Shown here piece after piece: positions 22,239 to 33,254 of a stretch of 64,000 bases of DNA; position 1 is the stretch's first letter; each line of letters begins with the position of its first letter. The notes below the pieces were generated by a model, which was not told where the DNA came from, searched no databases, and was given only the letters and a program-made list of their open reading frames with translations. A program made the position numbers and the translations under genes. This stretch comes from Notospermus geniculatus (Eukaryota; Nemertea; Pilidiophora; Heteronemertea; Lineidae), in contig NMRB01000043.1 of assembly GCA_002633025.1 (NCBI GenBank), positions 407,326 to 471,325 of the forward strand, given 5' to 3'.

Positions 22239-22406
22239 TCATTTGCATACGGAAATTTTACACTCGGCAATTTCCGATTGTCGTCGGCGAGATCAACACA
22301 GTTTCAATGAATTCCCATTGTGTTATGCAGATTGAGGGTGAGAGGTCAGACTATAATTACATTTCGACCAATGAGAGTATTTGTTATTCTTTACATTTAG
22401 CGAACT
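22239..22406. repeat. 168-bp direct repeat, copy 1
   Basis: Starts TCATTTGCATACGGAAATTT and ends ACATTTAGCGAACT. It matches 22605-22772 with only a handful of changes. No N lies between the copies, so this is probably a genuine local duplication. No coding sense. Confidence 0.92.
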
Positions 22407-22604
22407 AAGGCATTTGGCCGTCTCCGCCTTCATTGATAACTAAGAGGTGGAAAATGACTGCTGGGTGTGGATCACCTCTCACACCACCCCAGATTAGTTG
22501 TGAAAGCCAATGAAAACAGTACTATTGTCGTCTATTCATCTATCGACGGCCCAGTCTCGGGCTCGAGTTTAGGTTTCGGTTTTATCATTAGCGGACCTCT
22601 GACC

Positions 22605-22772
22605 TCATTTGCATACGGAAATTTTACACTCGGCAATTTCCGATTGTCGTCGGCGAGATCAACGCAGATTCAATGAATTCCCATTGTGTTATGCAGATTG
22701 AGGGTGAGAGGTCAGACTATAATTACATTTCCACCAATGGGAGTATTTGTTATTGTTTACATTTAGCGAACT
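22605..22772. repeat. 168-bp direct repeat, copy 2
   Basis: Second copy of the 22239-22406 segment, same orientation, 366 bases further on. Confidence 0.92.
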
Positions 22773-23200
22773 TTTAAAGAACAGAGCACGTTTGTTGCAT
22801 CCATTCACATTAAACAAACGATTTTGTGTCCCTTTTTTGGCGAGTAACTTCTGATGTGAAGTGGAAAGAAGTAGTCATTGAGGTACAATAAGGAATCATA
22901 AAAGACACTGCTCTGGTGGGTGAGAGATAATGCAGCACAAGTCGGGCAAGCCGCGCCGTATGGGATGACACCTAGTGTCACCGAAGAGAATTTGGCCTAC
23001 TTGACCCAAACTGCATGGCTGGTGCTAAAATCACAACACACCAACTAAATCTGCTAAAGTTAGACATTTGGCCGTGTGTCCGCCTTCGTCTCTGTTACGG
23101 GTAGGGGAAATTAAAATGGCTTTAACTCAGCAACCTTTGATGCTATGGCAACAAAAATGACTGTTAAGGAACGTCTAAAATGCGGCCCTTGTCTCGGCAG

Positions 23201-23300
23201 GTCGGCTCTTGCCGTGTTTGGACTCGTCGAGCTGGTGTTTGACCTGCTCCACTACAGCTACAAGAAGAAATGTCTGAAGACAGACGGGTCACAGAAATGA
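23201..23300 (+). CDS. Possible orphan terminal exon (unknown membrane protein)
   Basis: After a splice-acceptor-like gtctcggcag an open frame runs to TGA at 23298-23300. It encodes SALAVFGLVELVFDLLHYSY followed by KKKCLKTDGSQK. That is one hydrophobic helix and a basic, polar tail, as at the C-terminus of many multi-pass membrane proteins. The acceptor is next to a MITE-like end (about 23166-23188). I do not recognise the family and found no partner exons, so it could be a relic or chance. Confidence 0.3.
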
Positions 23301-24510
23301 TGTTTCTGTCAGCAAGGCAACCCTGAACGAAAAAGGGTTTCACCTACGACGACGTCAACTAGTTTAGGAGACCTGTCTAATGAGTATGGCCTGTCACCTC
23401 TGCAGAATACGTTCGGTGGATGGACAGCGCTGTCAGGAAGCAGCCTCAAAATTGGGAGGCTCAACCATGTTAGCGGGTACGAGTATCGAATTTCGCAGGA
23501 CACTGCATGGGCAACTGAGCGAATAGTTCTGAATGCTTCAGCAAGGCGACGCTACTGTCGCCGTCTTAAGGTCGTTACGTTCATATACACGACGTTCTTT
23601 CGTACTGCTGTCGAGATCCATTTGGTGTTTTAAATCGCAGAATCTACATCCCGCAGGAGGAACTGATGGTGACTTGGCATTTTCATATTCAAAAGGAACT
23701 CGAGATTCAAATGTGACCGTGACGTGATCCGTGTTAGATTTGTGTTCATGGCCAGCAATGTCGGTGATGCGATTTCGACGATGGCCAAGACTTGGATATT
23801 TGGTGGATCTGTATTATACTGTATTGTATACCATTATTGTTGTAAATCATAATCAGTCCTGTGTTATACCGATATAAATTGTGTTCTCTTCAAAACAGAC
23901 ATTTGTTTTTGCATGTTTGTTCGTTTTCTTGATCTGTGCAAGAGTACAGACTCCATGCTGAGTGTGGGTAACCAAACTTCATGATGTAAATCTACTTCAC
24001 TTGGGACACTTCGCTCTTGCTCCGAAGCTATTCTCGTGCAGCAGCTGCACGATTATATGTAGGTTGGCTATCCGGGCCAATCCAGCCTCAGCCCACCAAT
24101 GATCCCACACACTCACTATAAAACATAACGACCAGGAAAACACAGGGGGCAATGGTGTCAAGACGTGTGGGTAAAATTCGTTAAAGAGACAAGCCCAGGA
24201 ACCTCTGGAAGGCTCTAGCTGAATGCTATATGAACGTCACCCTCCGGTGACGCCGACGAAAAAGAAGATTCTCCACGGTAGTGTCAGTGTCGCACGTGTG
24301 GGCCACCTTGAGTAGGCGTGCTTGTTGGCTTAGTAACAGTCTAAACTCTCTTTTGTTTTGGATACTTGTACATGTATGTTTCTCTGATTCCAGATGTTCG
24401 ATCTACGGTATGCGCCTACGGTATGCGATCTCCAAATGTGACACGTTCTGGAAAAACCAGGCAGGCAATGTCGCTCTTAACAGCTTGGCAGGTTGAGACC
24501 AAGAGCCGTA
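23301..24510. other. Stretch without recognised features
   Basis: No gene, RNA gene or clear repeat recognised. Confidence 0.35.
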
Positions 24511-24612
24511 TTTACGAAGCGCGATTAGGTCAAAAGAATGGTTTTCTAGGCCCTTAACCCGCTGAATAACTATGAATTTACACGCGTGTTTGACCTAATC
24601 GCGCTTCGTAAA
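24511..24612. mobile_element. Foldback element with perfect 24-bp termini
   Basis: The arms 24511-24534 (starting TTTACGAAGCGCGATTAGG) and 24589-24612 are exact reverse complements, separated by 54 bases. Consistent with a young MITE. Confidence 0.9.
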
Positions 24613-24885
24613 TGCTGCCCCAAATGTTTGTCAGTTTCAGTATTGCTTTTTAATCCATTCTCTCCCGGTGTCATCTTAGTTCGTTGAGGCTCACCTTCTG
24701 AGCAACATATGCCTCGTTTTACCAGAACGGGTCACAAATGGGTAATTTGACTGCCGACGTAGAGGGAGCCACCTAGCGGCAGCAATACGAACTACAAAAA
24801 TCTATTTAAAAATGTACGTAGTAAATCGAGTCCATTCGCCGACGACGTAGTTATTCCCTTGGTTGGAGAGTGGCGCGGCACCGCT

Positions 24886-25306
24886 GTCGAGAAAAAGCGG
24901 CCATTTCGATTTAGAGGAATCGGAGGAATCGAAGGAATCAGAGGAATCGGGCTGGAAAATCCAGAAAATCACCGTATGATAAAGTATAAAATTACCAGAA
25001 TAGTTAATTCACAACATTTCCTGTGCTATTTAGTTGTTATAATAAACTCATCATGATCGATGTTGGTAAAAAGAGAATCTAATGACTTGAGGGCCGAATG
25101 CCAACACTTTAGGAGACAAAGGGCCGAGTTGCAAGTTCCACTAAAGCTGTTATGATATTAACTTGATCACATGGCTGTATTTATATATTTAGTACATGAT
25201 AACGGTGTGATCGTTAGTGTCTGATGGGCTGCAGACTGAATTTTCCTCTGATTCCTTCGATTCCTCTGATTCCTCTAACCGACATGGCCAGAAAAATCGG
25301 CAATAC
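24886..25306. mobile_element. Long foldback element with GAGGAATCG-type arms
   Basis: The left arm (about 24886-24952) holds several copies of a GGAATC motif (AGAGGAATCGGAGGAATCG, GAAGGAATCAGAGGAATC). The right arm (about 25238-25306) has the complement (CCTCTGATTCCTTCGATTCC). Outer similarity extends to GAGAAAAAGCGGCCAT against GATTTTTCTGGCCATG. About 420 bp; the interior is unique and non-coding. Confidence 0.7.
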
Positions 25307-26010
25307 CGTGGTATTAAAGTAATCAATTTCATCAATGCCAATGACGAACATGGCCCGTGTTGCAAATACCTTGTGGCCATCGCTACATGGGACTTGTATA
25401 GGCCACGAGTGTGCCTCAACTATAGATACAGTATAAGTTGTAGTATCACTTGGATGTAGGCTCCTATTCCGCAATAAACTTACGGATGTAGGAGGCATAA
25501 AAGTTGGTGAAAATTATCTTGCCTTGTCGATTCGTGAATGTCACTCAGTTTCCGACAGACGATGAAAGCAAACATCACAGAAATACATGTAGAGACGTTT
25601 AGCTTCGTCTTCTCTCTGACTAGGCTAATTCAGCAACTTTTACGCGTCGCGTCGGAAACTTTCTGAATTGTCTTTCATCAGGGCATCGTTCAAGGCAGAG
25701 GTGAGATCTTGATATGCCATTATATCGTGGAACAACGACCACAACCATCTTCTGGCTACAATAACACTTTGCCTTTACAGCAGACGATAGGTTAATGAGC
25801 CGAATCGTCTCCGCTGAGGATCATTAAAATGTCAGTGATGCGCACCGAGTCCAATTCCCCTCATCAATTATATCATTTTCTAAATTGAAATCCGTACTTA
25901 AGGCAAATTGGTCACGTGACAGACAATAGCGCCGTGTCTCGAGTTGTCTTCATTGAGATCATCGACGATACGCGCTGCGGAGTAAGACAAGATGGCCGCT
26001 AGCTAGCGTA
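25307..26010. other. Stretch with YY1-like motif at its end
   Basis: Mostly featureless. AAGATGGCCGC at about 25990 resembles a YY1 core-promoter element and lies 20 bases upstream of the ATG at 26011. Confidence 0.35.
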
Positions 26011-26673
26011 ATGTTTCCTCCAACATCCGGGCTACGGGCGACTAACGCAGGCGGTCTATGTCATTCCGCGCCCTCCTCCAGTGCTACTACCACCGATTAC
26101 CCATCATCAATAGCCTCCTACGCCCGGCTGCACCGCCATCCACAACAAACCTGTGTGACTACCGTTTTGAATAGCTGTGCGGGATTATTGCCAGCCGAAT
26201 GGCCGCGAATGAACCCCGGGTTCCTCTCCCCGTCTAATTATCAGCAGATGCGGCGACTTCGATCGGCTGTTTTTGTCATCTCCTCAAACATGACGGTAAA
26301 TATTTTTATTCCTCTGATCATTAAAGGATATGCACAACCACCAGAAATCCATAAGTCAGCGTGCTTTATAATAACACAGAAAACTTCTTTCTACTCAAGC
26401 AGTGACCGTGTGAGGTCATCATTCGCGCCATCAAGTGGTTTGAAAAAGCATATTTACATTGTGTATTCACAAATAGTCGTCTTGAACTACTGTAATGGAA
26501 CACGTCGATCGTCTTCGATAAAACCACAGGAAGCCAGTCGCATCAAAGACGTCGTAGATGAAGAATACCGTCGCGTGATGCGCCCTGCCTCGTCATCGAA
26601 TGGTGAAGATGACTTTGTGAAAACTTCGACGTCTACGGAACAGAAGGAAATGAATTTTATCCGGCTGAAGTGA
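26011..26673 (+). CDS. Hypothetical 220-codon open frame
   Basis: This is the longest open frame outside FoxQ2 that has ATG and stop and no N. The first 95 codons (MFPPTSGLRATNAGG...) are rich in Ser, Thr and Pro and lie just after an AAGATGGCCGC promoter-like motif. A possible donor ACG|GTAAAT at about 26297 would end a first exon there. The remainder looks less protein-like. No domain recognised. It could be a first coding exon or a chance open frame in a CpG-richer promoter. Confidence 0.28.
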   Translation: MFPPTSGLRATNAGGLCHSAPSSSATTTDYPSSIASYARLHRHPQQTCVTTVLNSCAGLLPAEWPRMNPGFLSPSNYQQMRRLRSAVFVISSNMTVNIFIPLIIKGYAQPPEIHKSACFIITQKTSFYSSSDRVRSSFAPSSGLKKHIYIVYSQIVVLNYCNGTRRSSSIKPQEASRIKDVVDEEYRRVMRPASSSNGEDDFVKTSTSTEQKEMNFIRLK

Positions 26674-27263
26674 TCAGTACAGGGTTCTCACAACGGTTAC
26701 CTGGAAAGGGATGGACTGTGGGTCGATGAAAACAACATGGGGTCGTGGGTCGGAACTCTTCTACTCAATAATTGGAAGACTTGAGTATAATAATAATAGT
26801 TTGAGTTGGTCTGTAATGAAAAATTGATTACTGAACTCTCTGCGTATAAGGATGAGTTGAATCTAGGGTAGGAGATACAGTTTGAGCCTCTTCGATTGCC
26901 GGTTAAGAGATAAATCCCCCACTAATATTTCTAAGTAACAACCAAAATAAATGTACGATATGATGAAAGAACGTCGTAGTACAACAAGAAAAAGTGTTGA
27001 AGGAAAACAAAACGCTTGGAAACGGGTAATGTTTTATTATTTGCCCTGCTTTCCGTTGGTATTCGCCGAGAGTGACGTCAGGCCGTGTTAATGACGTTCT
27101 CCACTGTTCTCGTTTTCCAGCAGGTGGCGTGTTATTTGTGATGTTTCCTTGGAGATCTAGGCCCCTATATCATTATATTATTATCGTTTCCTTGCAAACA
27201 GCGTGACGATTCTTCTGGGGGCATTCTGCCGATGTTTATCTCAGTGTTTACTAGGTGACACGA
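26674..27263. other. Stretch without recognised features
   Basis: Nothing recognised; AT-rich in part. Confidence 0.35.
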
Positions 27264-27429
27264 ATCCAGGCGCGGATCCAGAGGGGGGGGGGCGCACCGG
27301 GCGCGCGCCTCCCCTTTTGGCCAAAAAATCTGTAAAATCGACCGTGAAATTCTGGAATTGGGAGCAAATTACAATGTTCCTAGCAAAGGGCGCTTCCTCT
27401 TTTCCCAAAGCCTGGATCCGTCCCTGGAA
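27264..27429. mobile_element. MITE with CCAGG-CGGATCCAG ends
   Basis: Left end TCCAGGCGCGGATCCAG and right end CTGGATCCGTCCCTGGA. Inside are a G-run and AAGGGCGCTTCC/GCGCGCCTCCCC symmetry. It is a typical short foldback element about 165 bp long. An open frame across it is spurious. Confidence 0.8.
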
Positions 27430-28218
27430 TCACAATGACGAAAAAGTTTTTGGTGTGGTTTTGTTTTGATTTGTTTTGCTTTCTCGGGCTGAGAGTTGCC
27501 GATCGAACACGACCACAGTCAAGTACGATTATGCAATGTATAACCTTGATGAGACGTACATAACGTTGGCAATCAAAGGTAGGCTTACCCATCTTTACCG
27601 CGATACTGTTGATATATATGTACGTTTGAACATGCTGCGGTCTGTTTCAGCCTTTTATCGTTTCTATCATGCGTGTCGTGGAAACCACAAAGACTGCGCA
27701 TGCGCCTTCCCTAAGCCTCGGCAGCACGCCATTACCGCAACAACACAATATTTGTATTAAATATTTGCCAATTACGGTAGCTTTCTGTCACTGTAAGGCT
27801 CTAACGAGACAGGAGTAACATCCGTTATGTTCTAAGATGATCGAAAGAGTTCTCTTGGTGAAGTTCCATCACGATATTCCTCGATCGCCCGACATGTCAT
27901 GTTCCTCTCTGTAGCCACTTCTAATTATATTGGCTTGCAATGTACAGGCACATTAGAGCGAGACCGATTTCCGCTCTCGACTCTAAGATGCGTGTATGAG
28001 TTATTTTCAAACAGAAACTTAATGAGGTAGATAATTACTCTGTTAATATGACTACATCTCGGAAGCCGTGTAAAACTTGGCCCGGACGATTCTATTTTTG
28101 AAGCAGGGAGGAAGATGAAAGTCAGTGGTTGTTGAGACAAATCGTACTTTGGCCGATTCGCCAAGTTCTGGTGTTGGGTTTTGGGGCAAATCATCGACGC
28201 AACTACTCACTTTGGAGC
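27430..28218. other. Stretch without recognised features
   Basis: No exon or repeat recognised apart from the approach to the tandem array at 28219. Confidence 0.35.
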
Positions 28219-28640
28219 AGCAGTCAACGAAACTTACCCAATTTTGGGCAACGTTACGCTCTGAAACTTTACCCGCTTTTCGGGCAACGTCTGTAAATCT
28301 TACCTACATTTTGGGCAACGTTAGTCTCAAACCTACTCACTTTTCAGGCAGGTTAGCCCTACGAAACTACCCACTTTTCGGCAACGTTAGACTATGAAAC
28401 GTACCCACTTTTTGGGGAACGTTTGTCTAGAAAACTTACTCACTTTTCGGCCAGATTATTCTGTGAAACTCACCCACTTTTCGGGCAGCGTCGTCAGTAA
28501 AACTTAACGACTTTCCGGGCAACGTTACACGATGAAACTTATCGACATTTCGGGCAACGCTTGTGTATACAGTATAAAATGAAGCTAACCAACTTTTGGG
28601 GGAACGTTTGTCGATGAAACCATCCCACATTTCGGGCAAC
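28219..28640. repeat. Degenerate tandem repeat, unit about 38-40 bp
   Basis: Roughly eleven diverged units built on GAAACTTACCCACTTTTCGG then GCAACGTTNGTC follow head to tail. Several unit positions (AAACT, ACCCACTTTTCGG, GCAACG) stay conserved while spacers vary. Not coding: frames are interrupted. No known satellite recognised. Confidence 0.88.
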
Positions 28641-29200
28641 CTTAGAAAAAAATCACTCGAACTCCCAGTGGCGACGTTCAGTTTCCCCTCCCTATAGCTC
28701 CCAACCCCTCCCNTTCAATAACGTCCGTATTTCACGTTAAAGACGCCCTGATAATCTCCTGGCTTTTAGCGGGCGTGGGTTTGATAAGTTCCCCCTCAGG
28801 CCCGCTATGATCCTAATGCGCTCCATCAAACATGGCGGTTTGACAACCTAGCCGAAGAATCTCACCGAAAATATTTACCCCTAATCGAATCAGTCAACAA
28901 TTTAAATAAACACGCTCTGCGCTCGTCGCGTCCTTTTTTCCATATTTTCGCACAAATACGTCTAATTGTAACCTGAGGATACAGCCTTCTCCGTTTAGTT
29001 ATTAAATGAACAAATCGGCTACTTTTCCAAGCTTTCAAACATTTAGCAATGCAGAGTGCCTCTGAAGATCGGTTAATAAGAGTGCTGTAATCTTTGGTGT
29101 ATCGCTGCTGACAAGTGGCGTTGCTGTTAGTGTTGCTGGTCGGATGTGACGTCCCACATAATAACTGACACGGCATGTCTGTTGTCCCAGTACAGAAAAA
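28641..29200. other. Stretch without recognised features (one N at 28713)
   Basis: The single N in CTCCCNTTCAATAACG may mark a contig join. Otherwise nothing recognised. Confidence 0.35.
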
Positions 29201-29490
29201 TTAAAATTAAAAAAGTAATTAAAATAATAAAACAAAAATAGATAAAAATAAAAATATAACAAAAATAATAAATCGTCATTTTAATTAAAAATAATAAAAC
29301 AAAAATATATAAAAATAAAAATATAACAAAAACAATAAATCGTAATTTTTATTAAAATTATTATGTTTTATTATTTTATTATGTTTTTATTTTATCTATT
29401 TTACTTTTTATTTTATTATTTTTTATTTTCATTATTTTTATATATATTAATAAAAATAAAATAACGTGAAATAAAATAAAATAAAATAAC
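29201..29490. repeat. AT-rich low-complexity block with 67-bp duplication
   Basis: Almost pure A/T made of AAAATAAT-type words. The segment starting AAAATAATAAAACAAAAATA near 29221 is repeated once, 67 bases on. The right half is T-rich, so the block is roughly inverted about 29350. Confidence 0.9.
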
Positions 29491-31408
29491 AGAAAAATAA
29501 CTTTATCTGAACGCCTATTGTAATAATACGTTGTACTTTTGTAGTGTCGACAGCACGTGACAGAGTGATAACAGAACTAAAGATTCTCCTTCACCGAAAT
29601 TGTTTTTCGGTCGGTTTATGGTCACCATGACAATTTTCAAACATTGAGTAAAACAAATAACACTTAAGGCCGACAAACTTCACTCCCACGTACGACATGT
29701 ACGGCAGGCCAGCTGCGAAGAAGCTGCCAACGCGGGGCAACCATAGCAACAACGTCAACACGACTGAATGAGTGGGTTCAAGCAATGCAAAAGCCTCTCT
29801 CCGTGTGAAGAACTGAGCATCATTTGATAAGGTACCCATATCTAGAAGAAGCGGGACGACCCATTAACTGCAAGTAACATTCTTTTGTTTCTAATCACAC
29901 GAGACAGACATGGCAAACGCTTAATTTCCAGCCAGGGGCCACAGTCGCTGATTTCTGTGATGATCTCTCAGATTTGCACGCGAGCGCCCGGGGGAACGAT
30001 CATCAAGCGTTCAATTCCCCTATCCCCGTGACACACACCATCGGCGGACGGCGAGCCCAATCTTTTTACAAACCCTCTCGAATCAATAAGATATTATGAG
30101 AGTCTTAAACAAGCATCTATAGTCTCTATTATGGACAATTTACATGCCAGTTAACCGGGGTCACCGTGTATATTGGAGAACCTTTAGTGACTATCTCCTT
30201 AGGCTAATTCAATCTTACTCAATACATTGTTAATTTCAACGAAATGAGCGGAAGGGAAATTTGATGTACATGATAATCGGCCGTTAGCTCCGTCACAGTG
30301 GAAACGAAGTTAAATTCCATCATTTTGGATGCTCGTTGGCGAATTTCTTTATTCCCGTGGATATTGAAAAGAAAATTGGTTTACCGTCCATTTACAAATA
30401 GTTGGTGATTTGTGATTTGTAATGGTGCGAGGCGTGAGTGGCGTGTTGATGGCGCCTTGCATGACGGGAGAGTACCGCCTTGTTAAGCGAGAAAGAATCA
30501 TGGAAGCCTTTGGGGGGAGCAGTTGAAGGTTTGATGGTGGTGGTGGTGGGGGTATGGGAGGGGAAGCTGACACCCTGTCACCCTCGATGGTTAAAGTCGA
30601 TAGTTCACCCTCTGTTGCGGCGGAGTTGCCCACTCTGTCAGAACCACAAGTATAATTTTGGTTTTGAAACAAAAGCAACATAAGCTCGTTGTTGCTTTCA
30701 ACATGAAGAGGAAGGAGACCATTTTGAAAAAGTCTAATAACATATTGACGTCACTCGAAAAAGTTTTCTTGGGATTGGTGTCCATCTTTTTTTGTCATTT
30801 TAGGATGATATTTGCCTTCGGCATACCTTTCTTTCGATAGTTAAGTAATAAAAATGTATAACTGTACATGTATGTGACCTGAACTATAGCAGAAGAATGA
30901 TGCATATGACTTGTGACGACTACAGATTGATGTACTTTACCACGTGCACAGTATACGTCATATCCAGGTACGCTTATGATGGAATGAACCATCAGAATGT
31001 CTGCAAGATGATTTGAAGAGGAACCGGAAATCGACGTTGCTATGTCGTGAATGGGTCGTATCGTTACTGGAATGATGGTAATGATAAAGTAAATGTCGCG
31101 AACGGCTGATGAATCATTCGACATATCTGTATTCAACACATGACAAAGGCAAGATTCTAGTGGGATTATTATATTTGTATAAATAATTGACAAATAATTA
31201 TCAGTAATGTGCGACTTGGTTGATCTGCGTGTCGGGGGTATTTAGCCAAATAATGAAGACATGAGGACAGCATCTGAATGGCAGCCGTGATTTGTGGAAA
31301 CAACAAGCAGAGAGCTAGTATTCACATTCACCGAGTGATGTTGGTTGTAAGTCTTGAATTTGGACCTCATCGAATCCTTGACAAGAAAGACAGAAGGAGG
31401 TGTCCCCT
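29491..31408. other. Stretch with GGTGG microsatellite only
   Basis: A short TGGTGGTGGTGG run lies near 30533-30552. No gene, RNA gene or repeat family recognised. Confidence 0.35.
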
Positions 31409-31541
31409 CAATATTACAGAGTTTTCGCCAAGCCCCCCGAAACGCCAACACGAACGTCTATCCTTTTGTTTGGTGCTCTCTTCGTGGCATCCTCGAACAA
31501 TGGGTTTGGCGTTTCGGGGGCTTTGCGAAAACTCTATATTG
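31409..31541. mobile_element. Foldback MITE, AGAGTTTTCGC type
   Basis: The left arm CAATATTACAGAGTTTTCGC continues through AAGCCCCCCGAAACGCCAA. The right arm is the near-perfect complement, ending AACTCTATATTG. About 133 bp. Confidence 0.87.
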
Positions 31542-31669
31542 TCTTTCTATGCCAAGCAGTCATGTGATCATTCACAAAGTGCTTTCAACTTCTTCTCGTC
31601 CTCAATGGGCTACTTTCTTCCATTGAGTCGCATGAGAGAAGACCGCTGCGTCAAAGACGGATCACGTGG

Positions 31670-31835
31670 GCCAAGAGGGCTGTCAGAGTGGCGTAATGGA
31701 AACATCGGCGCCTGTGTCCTCGGAGATTTCGGGTTCGATTCCTGTTCAGACACGCTGTCCATGTGATGTCGGGGGGACTCTCTTTGACACCGCAGTTTTT
31801 CTGCGGGCACCTCGGTTTCCCTCTGCAGCATATTA
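31670..31835 (+). mobile_element. tRNA-derived SINE
   Basis: A box TGGCGTAATGG (31689-31699) and B box GGTTCGATTCC (31732-31742) both match the RNA polymerase III consensus with normal tRNA spacing. They are followed by a non-tRNA body (ACACCGCAGTTTTTCTGCGG, GCACCTCGGTTTCC). The 5' part does not fold into a proper acceptor stem, so I call a SINE rather than a tRNA gene. Confidence 0.7.
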
Positions 31836-33125
31836 AGTTCGTCCAATGATCTCTTCGAGCTAGTAATGTCGGTATTTGCGCTCAGCTCTCGATTCTAGAT
31901 GTAGGATTCTCCACAACCAAGCCCGCCAGATGTCACTTCCCAGGTAAAGTAAGAAGCAGAAGCGGAAGTGTTGGTGTCAGGAACCAACATGAACGCCACC
32001 GTGTTCGGTAGGCATCCAACCGATGACCGATACCGTCCAGGCGCGAAGTGAACCAACTCTAGGTATCAAATGATCGAATCATCTGTCAATCAACGATGTC
32101 ATCTTTTGTCCTCCTGGTATTCAAAATATGACGAGGACTTGTCAGGTCTCAGGTTCGATTCACAAACACCAACGTGGACGTTTTAGTCATGTCTTGCACG
32201 GTAATAACTTGTATTTAGTGTCATATTTGATAAAAGCTACAAACTGACACATGAAAAACTAGGTCAGGCTGAAGACATTAGTGCCTCAAGTAAACTCGCT
32301 GGTTCTTTGGACAAATTGTGATATTTTGACACGCATTGTGAAGCCAAGTTGTTGGGTTGTCGCCAAGTGAAAGGGGTAGACACCCAAATAATATGTTATT
32401 GTGACTCGTTCACATACTGATGTATTGATGGTAACTTTTCCCGGGTTCTTTCACTGATTTCACAGTACGAACACAAGCTTTTCTTGTTCGTCACTGTCAA
32501 GCCACCACATACAGGGTTCGAGAGTTTGCAGGTGTTGGCGCCATTCTTACTTTCTAGAACGTCTTGCATGAAGAACTAACTATAACATCATGAAGATAGT
32601 GTCTAACTAACGTTCCTTGACCAATGCGTGGGGTTCTTTAGGCATGATGGCATGGATGGGTTGGCTAGAATGGTAATTTCATTAGAGATCACTGATACAT
32701 TGAATTGACAAATCACAGCATGGGATCATTGTCACCAAAGATGCGAAATATTTTCAAACCTGGTCTTGTCCCGATTGATAACATATACAAGATGATTTCT
32801 TTTACTCCGGTGAACATTAACAAAGGAGAGAAATCTCTTGTGCCAACATAAAATATCATTCCTTCAAAAGTCCCACCTGCCGTGGTGAGTCTACCTTGAT
32901 AAGAAGGCATGTGAAAGTAAAGCTGAACCTCTCCCTAATGGCGGCCCTTAAAGCGGACTATTCGTGCCGAGTCAAATATTCCACAGAACCGTTTCCGGAG
33001 CGGCCGCCGCAATGCATTTACCAGTTGTTGTTACGAATAAAACGGGTTGTTTTATTCTTGTTTCACTTTGGTCAGACGCGAACAATCCGCTTTAAGACGC
33101 TCTTCCACTGAGTGTTGCTCATGTA
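31836..33125. other. Stretch without recognised features
   Basis: One lone B-box-like AGGTTCGATTC near 32150 may be a SINE relic. Nothing else recognised. Confidence 0.35.
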
Positions 33126-33254
33126 CTGCCGTTAGAGGCCGCCTGTTAGCGGTCCTGGAACGTATTATGGACGATGTTGTGCCGTACACTTCTCTGTGAC
33201 GTCAAATTTCGTGACGTTCTTTGACCGCTAACTGGTGGTGGCCTCTAACGGCAG
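33126..33254. mobile_element. Foldback MITE, CTGCCGTTAGAGGCC type
   Basis: The ends CTGCCGTTAGAGGCC and GGCCTCTAACGGCAG are perfect complements, with inner GTTAGCGGTC/GACCGCTAAC. About 129 bp. Confidence 0.9.

Noticed and set aside
28219-28640. CRISPR-like array
   Set aside because: Units are diverged head-to-tail repeats with no constant repeat and unique spacer pattern, in an animal genome.
31278-31766. 162-codon plus-strand frame
   Set aside because: It spans a foldback MITE and the start of a SINE; no protein similarity.
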